DNA from: Branchiostoma floridae
Taxonomy: Eukaryota; Chordata; Leptocardii; Amphioxiformes; Branchiostomatidae
Assembly (NCBI RefSeq): GCF_000003815.2
Contig: NC_049997.1
Coordinates: 2,096,484-2,160,483, forward strand
Direction of reading: 5' to 3'
Length of the DNA: 64,000 bases
The notes beneath the pieces were generated by a model that was not told the origin of the DNA, did no database searches, and worked only from the letters and a program-made list of their open reading frames with translations. Made by a program: the position numbers and the translations under genes. Shown here piece after piece: positions 1-12,200 of the stretch; within the stretch, counting starts at the first letter, position 1; the number at the start of each line of letters is the position of its first letter.

Positions 1-560
1 GCGCACTTAAGATCATGATGGGAAGCCAGGAACACCAGGAAACATTACACCAACTGGGAGACAGCTGGGTCGTTCCCCCGGACTTGTTCAGTAAGATCGA
101 ACGTTTCGTATGCCAGATGTACGTGTCCGCTACGACCGTTGCCGAGGTAAACGAGCTGCGGTACCATCTTTTCACTGCGAAGAAAGGATGCGAGTCAAGT
201 GAGCTGCCTCCCTGCTCAGACTGCCTGCATCTGCATACAGCGCGAGCCAACTACCAGGCCACAATATGGAAGAGGTGTCTTCTAAGTAAGCCAGACACTC
301 CAAGCCCAGTCGGCGCGGGATGGAGACTGGATGAGGATGGCAATCTTGCCATCAAGTGGCTGAAGTCACCCCCCGCGCCAGCTGCGGTGATGGAGTTCCT
401 CACCTGCAAGTGTACCAGGTCATGTAAACTACCAACATGTACGTGTTTAGTGAATGGCCTAAGGTGTACAGATATGTGCAAGCTTAAGCAGTGCAGTAAT
501 ATGGCACATGACGAGGTGGATGGGGAAGTATTGACAAATGACTCAGATGACGATGATTGA
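1..560 (+). CDS. C-terminal part of a Cys-rich protein, probably transposon-associated (partial)
   Basis: The reading frame is open from base 3, so the first Met (15) need not be the true start; the stop is at 558-560. The last third carries a tight cysteine block (TCKCTRSCKLPTCTCLVNGL followed by more C-x3-C spacing) preceded by a W-x-DEDGNL-x-IKWL segment, and the protein ends in an acidic tail. The block resembles the CXC (tesmin/TSO1-like) Cys pattern. From memory, similar C-termini occur in many uncharacterised, multi-copy proteins of marine invertebrates, suggesting a transposon-derived ORF; that is an inference. No catalytic domain is visible in the window. It lies downstream of, and antisense to, the DENND4 gene. 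Confidence 0.5.
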   Translation, partial: ALKIMMGSQEHQETLHQLGDSWVVPPDLFSKIERFVCQMYVSATTVAEVNELRYHLFTAKKGCESSELPPCSDCLHLHTARANYQATIWKRCLLSKPDTPSPVGAGWRLDEDGNLAIKWLKSPPAPAAVMEFLTCKCTRSCKLPTCTCLVNGLRCTDMCKLKQCSNMAHDEVDGEVLTNDSDDDD

Positions 561-3208
561 ACGTACGTTCAAACACAGGGCCATTGTTTTCAATTGTTAG
601 TTAACTTAGGACATAACTGTCAGGGTGTTTCCCCCAGAAAATAGTAAAAAGTTATGCATATCTATAGATAATTGGTACTTATGACGAAAATTGGATGTGA
701 ACCGTTAAACACAACGGCTATAGTTTGTTTTCAGCTCTTTCGTTATGATAAAATTGTCAGCTAATGTTAGATAATGTTAGATGTGCATCTTCTTCACATA
801 TCTGTCTACGGGACAGATAAGACGATGTTATTACTCCTTCATCTGGTGATAAGTCCCTGGTGATATTTTTCTTGCCATCCTTTGCAAGGTCGTTGTCACA
901 AGAGACGGATCAAGTCTTGACATAACCGTGCGATCTTAAAGATGGCACATACTACTAGCTAAGGTATACTCTCGGCAGTTACAAATAACTATTTCTACAG
1001 TTATGTGCACAATGAAATTTGGTGAGCATCGCACAGATCTATGTATTAACACTCAGGAATTAAGAGTTGTTCTTTCGGATCCAGTTGCTAGCATTTGTTA
1101 AAGTATGTACTCATGCGTGTTGGTAACAATGTAATGAAAAATTGTTTGTATTAACGACTGGAAAATAGGAGACCATTATATATGCACATCCTAGCGATCC
1201 GTCCCGGGTCTCTGAATAGCATATTGTACCTTAACGTAAGTTCGAGGCTAATTCTTATTCAGTCTTCAGAAATGACAATCTTTTTCTAAAATACCGTATA
1301 TGTTTTGCATGTTGCTATAGACGTGTGCATTTACATTGTAATGACAGTGTTGTAATATTCAGTTTCAATCACTAGATATGACAGCTTGATAGAAGTGACT
1401 TTAAGTTAGTATTGATGACAAGTGGATTATCGCTACAGCTAAAGAGTAAAGAAAAGATTAGCTAGCTAGTCAATGCAGCCAATCTTCATGTAATCAAGAT
1501 GTAATCAATATGATCATAGATACAAGAGATATTTAGAGCTTTTGCAGATTTCATGAAAATGGCTATTTTGCCATTTTTGTACTGATCATGCAACCCGGTT
1601 CCTCATTTGCGTGTTTGGTATCTATTTATGTTCCATCTGCCATGAATAACTATTGTGTTACATTTATTGAAGACTTTGCCCAGTTATGAAAATGATGGAA
1701 TTACAGAATTTCCTATCATATATTTTTGAGTGTTTCTGTAGGCCACAGATAGTGTATGGTGGGCGAGATTACATGTAAGCATTCATAGATAAAAAATGAC
1801 CGTTGTCATGGCAACCGGTGACACCAGTTGACCCCAAATGTACCTTTTTTGTATGATTATATAAAGGCATCACACTTTTGGGAAAGGTCGATGTTTTGAC
1901 TTTGACCACTTTTTTTCTACAGACAGCGTCTTAATGTTACCCATGATGCATTGCAATACCAGGGTGATTGATAAAACGCCCGCAGGGGTGTAATTCTTAA
2001 AATACTTATAACTCCTGATTGAATTGGCGGATTTTCTTGATTTAAAGTCCAAAATGCGGGGAATAATGTGGCTAATCAATATAATTTATTATAAAAGACC
2101 CCATAGGTAGTCCAAAAAAATGCCTGATGTTGGAAAGTAAACAATGCATTTTCTACACAGAAATTACCCCCAAAAGTGGAGTTTAAAGACTCATAACTTC
2201 CTAAAAATGCAGAATATTTACAAAATATTGCTTATTTCGTGTTTCCCAAGGCATGTTTTATCTATAAACCAATTTTCACAGAAAATTGTTGATGTTTGAT
2301 AATTTGTCCTGGCCTTTTGTACTTAGCCCCCCAAAGCGATGTTCATTCCAATGACGTCATTTGGTCACGTGATTACAATAAGAAAGCTGTACATAAAAGC
2401 TTGCTATTTTACGTAAGAATAAACTTTGGTTAATGCAGATTTAAAAAATCCATAGTAGCTCTGGTCCCTCTCGGTGGTACAAAAAATCGTCCTGGCCCAT
2501 GGACTAGATGTCTAGAAAGTAGTCTCAACTAACTGTTGACTTCTGTTTACCTCAGTAACAAAAAGACTACAATTATACCAATACAAAAATCCCATTTCAA
2601 AAGTTTCAAGGCTATCAAGAATGGTTTACTGTAAGTATTAAAAAAAAACAGGCAAAGAAAGATATGTTATTGATTTTCATGTTTGGTAGAAACTGATAGA
2701 CAAGCAACAGGCCTACCTTTGGGAGGATTTTGTGGTTAATGAGCTTTTTATCACCAGGTCTGTAAATAACAAGACAGTGTAATTCAAGGGGTTACTCAAA
2801 ACATGGAACAGGGCTGTTGCACCCTCATACTTTCAATGTGCCCTAGTGCCCTATTGTCGTGGGAGCAGATTTTGATCAAAGTGGAAAATTCAGACTGACC
2901 ACGACTGACCCCCGTAAACCCAAATTTGGGATGTCATCAGTTACAAATTACCTTGCATCAATTTTTCAAACAGGCCAATATTCCTCTGGCACAAGATGCG
3001 AGGACTGTAAATTTTGAAACTTTCGTGGTGGTTTTAAACTTTTATGTGTTTTTTTTTGTGGTGACCTCTCCACTGCAAATTAATTACACCGTGACTAAGT
3101 CTGTTTGTATGACTAATGTACTGCAGAACTGTTCCTCCTACCACAAAATAGAAACTCGGTGAAAGTAAATAAATTTACAGAAGCTGAGAAACACAAGAAC
3201 AAACTTAC
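561..3208. other. non-coding stretch, 3' side of DENND4 exon 9
   Basis: AT-rich sequence with no convincing exon on either strand. Probably the intron that follows DENND4 exon 9 (minus strand), since that exon ends in a good donor and the rest of the protein is not found in the window. The part around 1790-2520 reads like an old dispersed repeat, but I could not find ends. Confidence 0.4.
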
Positions 3209-6200
3209 TGTCTGATGGAGTTAGTGTCCAGATCCACACAGATGACATCCTGGGGTGGCTCATATAAGTCAAAGTATCTGGAGTCAACACCTGGTAAGGA
3301 AAAAAATCATAAGGAACTAGAAAGGCCGACATTTGCTTGGGTGCAAATACAGCATATTTCAGCCATACCCATTCCCACGCAACATTGGACTGTTCTAAGT
3401 CACCCCTGCGCAAAAATGGAACATTTTAACAGTAAGTTATTCTCGCCACTGTCAAACTTACGTATCAAAACTAAACGCAAACTGGCCAATTTCCCCGCGT
3501 TTTCCGCCAAATAACATTTTCTGATGATTCATATTCAATTGCCATGCGGAGTGTTGGTAAATTCAATAACAAAGACTTGTATTCTAACGTTCAATGCACG
3601 CGTACCGTCCGCTACCGCTCAAATGACCCTGTCTGAACTCCAAATCCTCGCAAACTACAATTTTAAACCGGGCACAGGGTGACACATCACTTTGAAAATT
3701 TGACAGGAGAAAGAAGATACATTACGAACACAATATATTTCATCATGCAAAGTATTGCTAACATATAAATAATGCACATATTATCTTCCCATATTCTTTG
3801 CAGTACCTTTTATTGAGTAACATAAATTTCAAAATCCTCCCAAATATGCATGGTTGCGTCTACATACACACGTGACAATGTTAGCCAATCAGCTTCAGTT
3901 TTGGAAATTCGNNNNNNNNNNNNNNNNNNNNNNNNNNNNNNNNNNNNNNNNNNNNNNNNNNNNNNNNNNNNNNNNNNNNNNNNNNNNNNNNNNNNNNNNN
4001 NNNNNNNNNNNNNNNNNNNNNNNNNNNNNNNNNNNNNNNNNNNNNNNNNNNNNNNNNNNNNNNNNNNNNNNNNNNNNNNNNNNNNNTGGCCAAAACAAGT
4101 CAAGTAAATTGAGAATGACAAAAAATCCCCAAATATATCATTTTGAAGAGGTTTATGCCAAAAATTATACATCCGTCATTTGAATAAGTATCTAGTGCAC
4201 CCTTTTACCCAAATTTAGGTCATTTGGTTTTAAAACCAGGGTACAGGAGCGAGCCAAAGGTGTACGTTTTTGGTAATAAAATGGCCAAATAATCGGATAC
4301 CAAAGCATTTTGTTGTACTGTATGCCTAAAGTGTTGATGCATCCATCTGCGCATATGTGTATGGCACTCCTATACTAAATTTCAGATCATTTGGTTTTAA
4401 AACCAGGGTACAGGAGCCAAAAGTGTCCTTTTTTGGTCAAAAAATGAACAAAAAATCGAAAAAATAAGCATTTTGTTGCACTGTACACCAAAAGTGTTAT
4501 TGAATTTATATGGGGGGATTATCAAGGCACATCTCTGTCAAATTTCAGCTCATTCGGTTGTAATACCAAGGTACAGGAGTCAAAAGTGTCCTTTTTTGGT
4601 CAAAAAATGAACAAAAAATAGCATTTTGTTGTACTGTACACCAAAAGTGTTATTGAATTTATATGGGGGGATTATCAAGGCACATCTGTGTCAAATTTCA
4701 GCTCATTCGGTTGTAATACCAAGGTACAGGAGCCAAAAGTGTCCTTTTTTGGTCAAAAAATGACCAAAAAATAGCATTTTGTTGTACTGTACACCAAAAG
4801 TGTTATTGAATTTATATGGGGGGATTATCAAGGCACATCTGTGTCAAATTTCAGCTCATTCGGTTGTAATACCAACGTACAGGAGCCAAAAGTGTCCTTT
4901 TTTGGTCAAAAATTGGCCAAAAAATCGCAAAAATAAGCATTTTGTTGTACTGTACACCAAAAGTGTTATTGACTTTATATGGGGGCATTATCAAGGCACA
5001 TCTGTGTCGAATTTCAGCTCATTTGGTTGTAATACCAGGGTACAGGGGCCAAAATATACAGTTTTGGTCTAAAATTGACCAAAAAACCTTAATAAAACCT
5101 CTTAAGAGACAGATATGAAAAAATTGGAAAAATCACCCGAGGGTATTAGCCCACTCTACCATTGTGCCAAATTTCAGGTCATTCGGTTTACGAACGACGG
5201 AGATGAATCACTTTGAAAATTTGACAGGAGAAAGAAAGAAAGAAAGAAGAAAGAAAGAAACATTACGAATACAATATATTTCACCATACTATGTATGGCT
5301 GAAATATAAATACTTGATATTCAAAATCATAGTCTTTCTCTCACTTTTATTTGAACATTTAAAATTCTCCAATATCTCTTGAACTTCAATATTTTTTCTA
5401 TCTAATGTCTGAACCCTCCTATCTATTTGTAGAGTTTGCACCCAACTCAGCTATGCTACACAGTCTCATATAAGCACTCCTCCCATCCACATTCTTGACC
5501 AACTTTCTACCAAATGATGTTGTCCAAATCCTATCCCATCCTTCAGCACTGTGCCATGCTGTAGTGTGGGTGCTCAGTGAGAGGAGATTATTATTGAGGT
5601 GACTACAGAAGTCAGCTTGTCCTTACCGACGATGAAGGGTACAGGAGCATTGATGACATCAGCGAGGTCCAGAGGACAGAGGGGGATGTATGGACACGGC
5701 CAATGGAGGGGGAACAATATCTGATAGAAAACCAAAATCACATGTCAGCAAAACTAATGCATACTTTCAATGTGGTGACAACATGTTTGAAAGTAACAAA
5801 ACTGTCAAAGATATTGGTAAATCTAAATCTTTCATCTAAATCCCTCAAATTTTCAATCTATAGGAAAACCCCTAAAATTTCATTCAACTGCGATGGGGGG
5901 ATTTACAAACTACTAATAACCCCTGTTTTGCTGTTAACATATTCTAAGAAATCAGATCCTCAGTCACCCTTAAAAAGACTAGATCATTAAAGTTAAAATT
6001 TGGTGAGTCCAGTCCTTGTGATGTAAAAGAGGCTTGTTCATGTTGTTGATTTTGCATATATTTGTGCATATCAACACAGAATGAAGTAAGTTTCTATTTC
6101 ATTAGCCTGAGTATCAGCCTGGTTAGTTAACCCCCTCACTAACCATTGTATACGGTTGTATAGGAGCCCCGGTAAACTAACCAGGCTAATACTCAGGCTA

Positions 6201-9200
6201 TTACTTCATAACTATGGCACACTGAACTGACCAGTTGTAGTGCCTCTGCCACGCTGGTGAGAACGGCAGGTCGTAGGGAGTGCAGGAGGATCTTGTTCTC
6301 CAACAGGGCAAACAACAGCAGGTTCATGGCATTGTCTGGGCCCAGGTTGGTCAGCAGGGCTGTCAGGGAGGCACCACTACACAACAAAGGGCACAGTTAG
6401 CATTAGGGCTGCATCACTATACATAACATTAGGCAAATAGCCTTGGCTACAGGTCTTATCTATATGATTCAACAAAGTAGTTTTCAATGATGGCAGAACA
6501 GGTATGATTAACTTGGACGTTTGGTATCTCATACAAAAAAACTACTCTCATTATAGGATCTCAAGTATGAGACAGCAGTGATTTCAATGTCCATACAATG
6601 TTTCCATCTGATTTTTTTAATGTAGTAGAACTACAGAAGAAGTGTATAATTGAGTGTAATTTTGATTGGGTACAGTACCGACAGATTGACATTGTGTAGT
6701 TTGAACCTGTACCTTTAAGATTTCCATTATACTGTACTGGTGCTCATTACTGGTGCACATGTTACTGCCCCTGTCACAACAATCTCTTACGGCCAAGTTT
6801 AGTTTAGGACCTTACCTGAGGGGCAGGGGAGAATGGTGAGGCTGCATCAGCAACAGGGAGTCAACAGCACCCATCTATCAACAAGAAAAAAAAACAAGGA
6901 GTCATCATACATTTAGCTGCCCACTTTCTTTTTAGTTTTTGGAATGTTTCATTTATGCACTTGTTGAAACAGTCCAGTTTTGCATGGGAATGGATGGGAG
7001 TACTGCAAATGCATTTTGTAGGGATTAAATTCAATGTTAATGAGAAAATGAGTGTTTGCGGTGCTCTACAGTTCTGGGAAACACTATAGCCCCATGCTTT
7101 ATAGTGATGGAAACAATGTCTACATGAACCAAGAACACAAAACAACAAAAATCTAATGAATTAAAGTATCCTACATTTTCTTCCAAACGTTGACTTTTTA
7201 GTATGCATTTTCTCAAGTTTTCTTTAGAGTTCTTTTAGCAGGTTGCCACTTCAGACACTCCTGGTATGGAAAACATTGCAGTATAGATTGAGTTTTCACC
7301 TGTACGAGTATTCTTGGTCGCTGGGGCGATGGGAACGGGACGTCATGCATGAAGTGCGAGATGTGTCTCTCTAAGGGCACAGCGTGCGGACCTGACACAG
7401 ACAACCTGTACAGGTAGGTCAGAAACTTTCGAAACGCATCAAAGAACGGCCAATGAGACATCAGGGAGATGCACTTGTTGGTGTGGATGGTCTTGGTTTG
7501 CCTGTCTAGTTCAGTCTGATAGTTTAGTGTCTTGCGCTGTTCCTCTGTGAGTTTCTCTGGAGGATAGCTCTCGTAAAACGACACCGCAGCACCGTAAACC
7601 TGTCAGAAAAGAAGACAATATAGATATTGGGGCTTACAAGCAATATAACATAAGAACCGTGTAAGTCAGATTCTAAGTCTATTATAGTATTAGGGGACCG
7701 TGCCCTTCTTGGCTACAAACCTTACATACCGGTACGACTCAGGGCTGTCTCCAACTTTGAATTTTTTCCATCTGACTCATTGTTTGGGAGCCCATGTTTC
7801 ATTGTTAAATCTGTCATTTTACGTTTACATAGAATAAACTTTCATTCAATTCATGTCATGAAGTACAAATCATTGGGATGGATGGGTAGCAAATTTCCCT
7901 TCCAGAACAGATGTACAGATCCAGGACACAGCCCTGATTACAGCTATGATTTATAGACCACCAAAAGATATCTATTGATGTTGACATGACATGCAACACA
8001 AACATACCTTATCAGCATCCACGTTGGTTAACACAAATGTGGAGAACACAGGGAGTGGGTGCTTGGCATCCATTGGCCAACACTCTATCGTGGCACCCAT
8101 GGGAAGGCAGAAGATGGGAACTTGCTCCGGCAGGGGGAAACTCTCATAATCTTCCATGGGATACCTCCCTATCAAGCCTGTGCACAAGAGAAAAATCAAG
8201 GAAATCAGAGAAAGTAGACTTTACCCTCTCTGAACTCCCATAACTTTACATGGGATATTTTCCCATCAAGCCTGTACACAAGGGCAGAATATAAAACAGG
8301 ACAATCAGACAAAGCAGTCTTTAAGCCCCTCTGACAACCTACCAGAACTGCACTGTCTCCCTCTAGCAGAACATACTGAAACCACAGTGTAGAATAAAAC
8401 ACAAACAAGCCCAAAACAATTATCTTTCTCTCCCATGGTAGTTAAGACTTAAGTAAACATACAATGCTGACAGTGACACTTCATTTGTTCACTTGTTCAT
8501 CCATTCATCCATTTATTCATTCAGATTGGAATGGGAAAAAAGTAAGCTGTGAAGTAAGGATAGGGAGCTCCATACCTGCTTTGTAAGATATGTAGTTCAT
8601 CTTGGCCATGGACTTCTTGTAACAGAGAAAGACATCAGAGCCAACCTGTTGGAGGAATGTTATCAAACAACTAGTCAGATAATCTAGGAAATACATGGAC
8701 TTTTGCTCTACAAATGGCTAATAAACTGGGAGATGTACCAATTACATGTACCAAGTACTTAATACCAGATCAGAAAAGAACAAGAAATACTCATGCCTTT
8801 AGAAGCAATATCAATCTAAAACTAATGTTAAAAAAAGTCACATTTCCCAATAACTATAATATATCATATACATGTATAATAGAGTGGAACTTCTTGCTAT
8901 CAAATAATGTAGCAGCATCCTCATTTGATAGTTATATTTAGTATTTTGTAGCTTTTAACAATGCTTCCAAAAATTAGGTGTGAAAGGTGGTTCAGTATGG
9001 TATAACCAGCTGCTGCAGCATAGTGTGCCTGCGAAGCTTGTACGTTACTCAGAAAGGCAGATCCACAGACTATACAGATACAGAACTTTACAACTCAAAA
9101 ATAAACTTGGCACAACTTACCATGCCCTTGTTAAGGTTCTTGTCTATCTGACAGAATGCATGGGGCGGGGTCTCGCCCTTGTTGGTAAGTATTACACAGA

Positions 9201-12200
9201 TATCCGTGACCGCTAAGGAATTGTGGGCAGCATTTTCCGAGGCTCTTCTGGTGGTGATATAAGTTCTGTGTCCCCCTAGGGGAGCCTTGTTATTTACATT
9301 GGCAGGCCGGCCGTAGGGTGTGCTATGTATGATCTCACAACCGGCCATGACTCGTTCTTTGCCTTCATATAGAACTCTGAAAAGAAGATGGATAAGTTAT
9401 TATCATCGATAGATCATGGAACATACACACTCTATCCTATCAAAGTGTTTATGGCACCAATAACACAAAAGTACAACATTTTCTGATTGCATTCAGTAAT
9501 GACAGAATCATTCCTGAACACAGACATTTGCAAAAATCATACAACTATTTTACCGTTGAGTGGTTCAAATGTGGTTGTCTACATGATACAGCTGCCGGTA
9601 GATAAACCTGTATTTCTATATACTGTATTCCATATACTATGAAACATGTCCCTGGTAGATTGGGCCATGTACCAATCTTTTTAAGAGCGAATGTCTGTAA
9701 GGGTCAAACAATGGTGGCACCGGTCAAAAAATAGATTTGGCTCCTTTTTTGCACAGTGATAGTACTTGGTACACAACCCCTCAAAATAGCTTTCTTTTTT
9801 CTCAGAACCCCTCGTTGCCATGGCAACAGGCCAAAGAAGTTTGGGGGCCATTTTGCCGGATTTGGGCATGTCAAAAACATGAAAATTTGCCAACTTTAGG
9901 GCACTATCACTGAACAATGCTTTAACTAAACAACAAAGGCAGAATATGCTGATCAGAGCAATGCCTAAACTTGTACGAAATAGCAGTAAAGTTAATCTCC
10001 TGTAAATTCTAAGGCCCTGGGCAGCCTGAATACAATACACTGTTTTCAGGTTGTAAAGAATCTGAAATTTTGCCCAACTTCAAAGCACTGAAAGTCCATA
10101 AGTATAAAATATTTTCGATTGCAATTTACTACAAATAATAACCCACTATAGGGCTATTACATGAATGCTAGCAAAGTTTGGGTTCTTGTTTTGTTGCTAC
10201 GCAATCGTCCATCGAAGTGGGTCAAATTTCATGATTTTGAAATTATGTCATTTTGTGCTCTCTTTAAACAATCATAAGTCCCATATCAAAGTTGCTCTGC
10301 AATTAAAATTCTCATGGATTATAAACCAATGTATTGTCTATCAAATGCATGTTTGTAAAGTTCGGGTTCTTGTTTCGTTGCTACGTAATTGTCCTTTAAA
10401 GTGGGTCAATTTTCATGATTTTGATAAAATACCTTATTTTGCATCATCTTCGAACAATCATAACTCACAAGCCAAAATTGTTCTGTAACAAGAATTTACC
10501 TGAAATGTAAACCAAGATATTGTTTCTCAAGGCCATGCTTGTAGAGTTTGGGTTCTTGTTTTGTTGCTAAGCAATTGTCCGTTAAAGTGGGTCAATTTTC
10601 ATGATTTTGATGATATATCATTTTGTGCTCTCTTTGAACTGTCATAAGTTGCAAAGTAAATTTGTTCTGAAATTGAAATTAAGAAGGAATACAAAGGAAT
10701 ATATTGTCTATCAAATGCATGTTTGGACAGTTCAAGTTCGGGTATTCTAACAGTGAATGTACATGTCCCTGAAAGTAGGTCGTATTCCACTGACTTTTCC
10801 ACAAATCATGTTCTTGACAACAGTGATACACATGTCACAGTCTTTGTTTTTATAGAACCGATGTAACAATGTGCTATCACCAAAACAAAACATTTGTAGG
10901 GATTATATACTACACAAAGTCATATTTATGTTTAATGTCAGATTAATCCACTCTGAACTTTCAAACATTCTGCTAGTTTTACTGCTAAGCATGATGTATG
11001 ACTACAGTCTTAAACATGTTTGCATCCCCACAATATGACTCTCGAAGACTTATATAGCTTATACAATGTATACACATATTTGGAACGAATATCATAAATC
11101 TCTGTGCATCTTTCTTTTCACGGTAGCATTCATGTGAAAACATGCGTTTTTCAGTTTCTGCTATTCAATGGACCATACTCGTTTTAAGCAAGGGCAAGAA
11201 CGAACCTAGTAGGTACTCTTGAGGTTTGCCTGAAATGCCAACTCCTGGCGGCGATTGAAGTTTGTCTGCTAGTCTGTCTGTGGGGAAATTAGCTTGACAG
11301 GCTAACGTCAAAATACGGCAGAGGATGATGAAGGTCAGCATCTTGACCTAACTCTGTTCGAATCTATCAACAGTATAGATAAAAATGAAGCAACGAATGA
11401 CGTTTATCTACGACTTCCTTTCTGGGAGACACATATGGCTCGTTCTCATTTAAATGTCGAAATGCTGTCGCCTGACTATACGCCTTGATATGGAGAAAAA
11501 TATAGACAACATCACTGGTTCCTTCATTTTTCCACAACCCCATTAATGTTTTACAAAAGATGCACAACAATATTCGAATAGGTTTATGGGTTAGACGATT
11601 ATTATAGCCACGGGTGGGATTTCATACCCTAAAAAATGGCTGTCGCCTGAGAAGAAACGAAGAATTCAAATAGTAGCCAAAAATGTAACAATTAAGTTCC
11701 CAGAATGATTGTTCGGCAGGTGAAACCAGCTACCCAGGCCCTATGCCCGATCAAGTCAGATCGCTCCTGTCACTGATCCTGGAGGCTGTGTGAGGTGGTT
11801 TATGCCTGTCGCCAGATTCTGTAACAAACGTTGCCACAACTAGTACGATGGTTGCCATGGTTATATTATGCACGTATAAGATTAGAAATGGCCGTTTTTG
11901 TGACGCTATACAGTTTTTCTGGCTTTCTAAAGAAACAAGAAAGGGTTGTTGACTGTCATTTGTATCCCACCTTGCTCAACAAAATGTTGTACAGAAATGA
12001 CTGTAACAAACGTTACCATCGTTCGATGCTGTCTAAGCTTTCTATTTGACCAGGTGTAAAAAAGCTGCCCACTTTTCAAATGTCCCTAGGGACATCCACT
12101 TATACCTAAATGATGTAGTCAATAAGGTAAGTCCATTCGAAGATCACAGGGTAAAGTCTACTGTTGTAACAAACGTTACCGGCCCTGTAATGCATTACCA

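Noticed and set aside
3810-4183. ORFs running through N runs (also near 20105, 28408, 35045, 45835, 50750, 53163, 54296, 57246)
   Set aside because: They exist only because N is read as any residue.
9681-10040. 119-codon ORF, almost identical to one at 13603-13962 on the other strand
   Set aside because: They are the two arms of the fold-back element. The apparent protein conservation comes from DNA identity of the arms.
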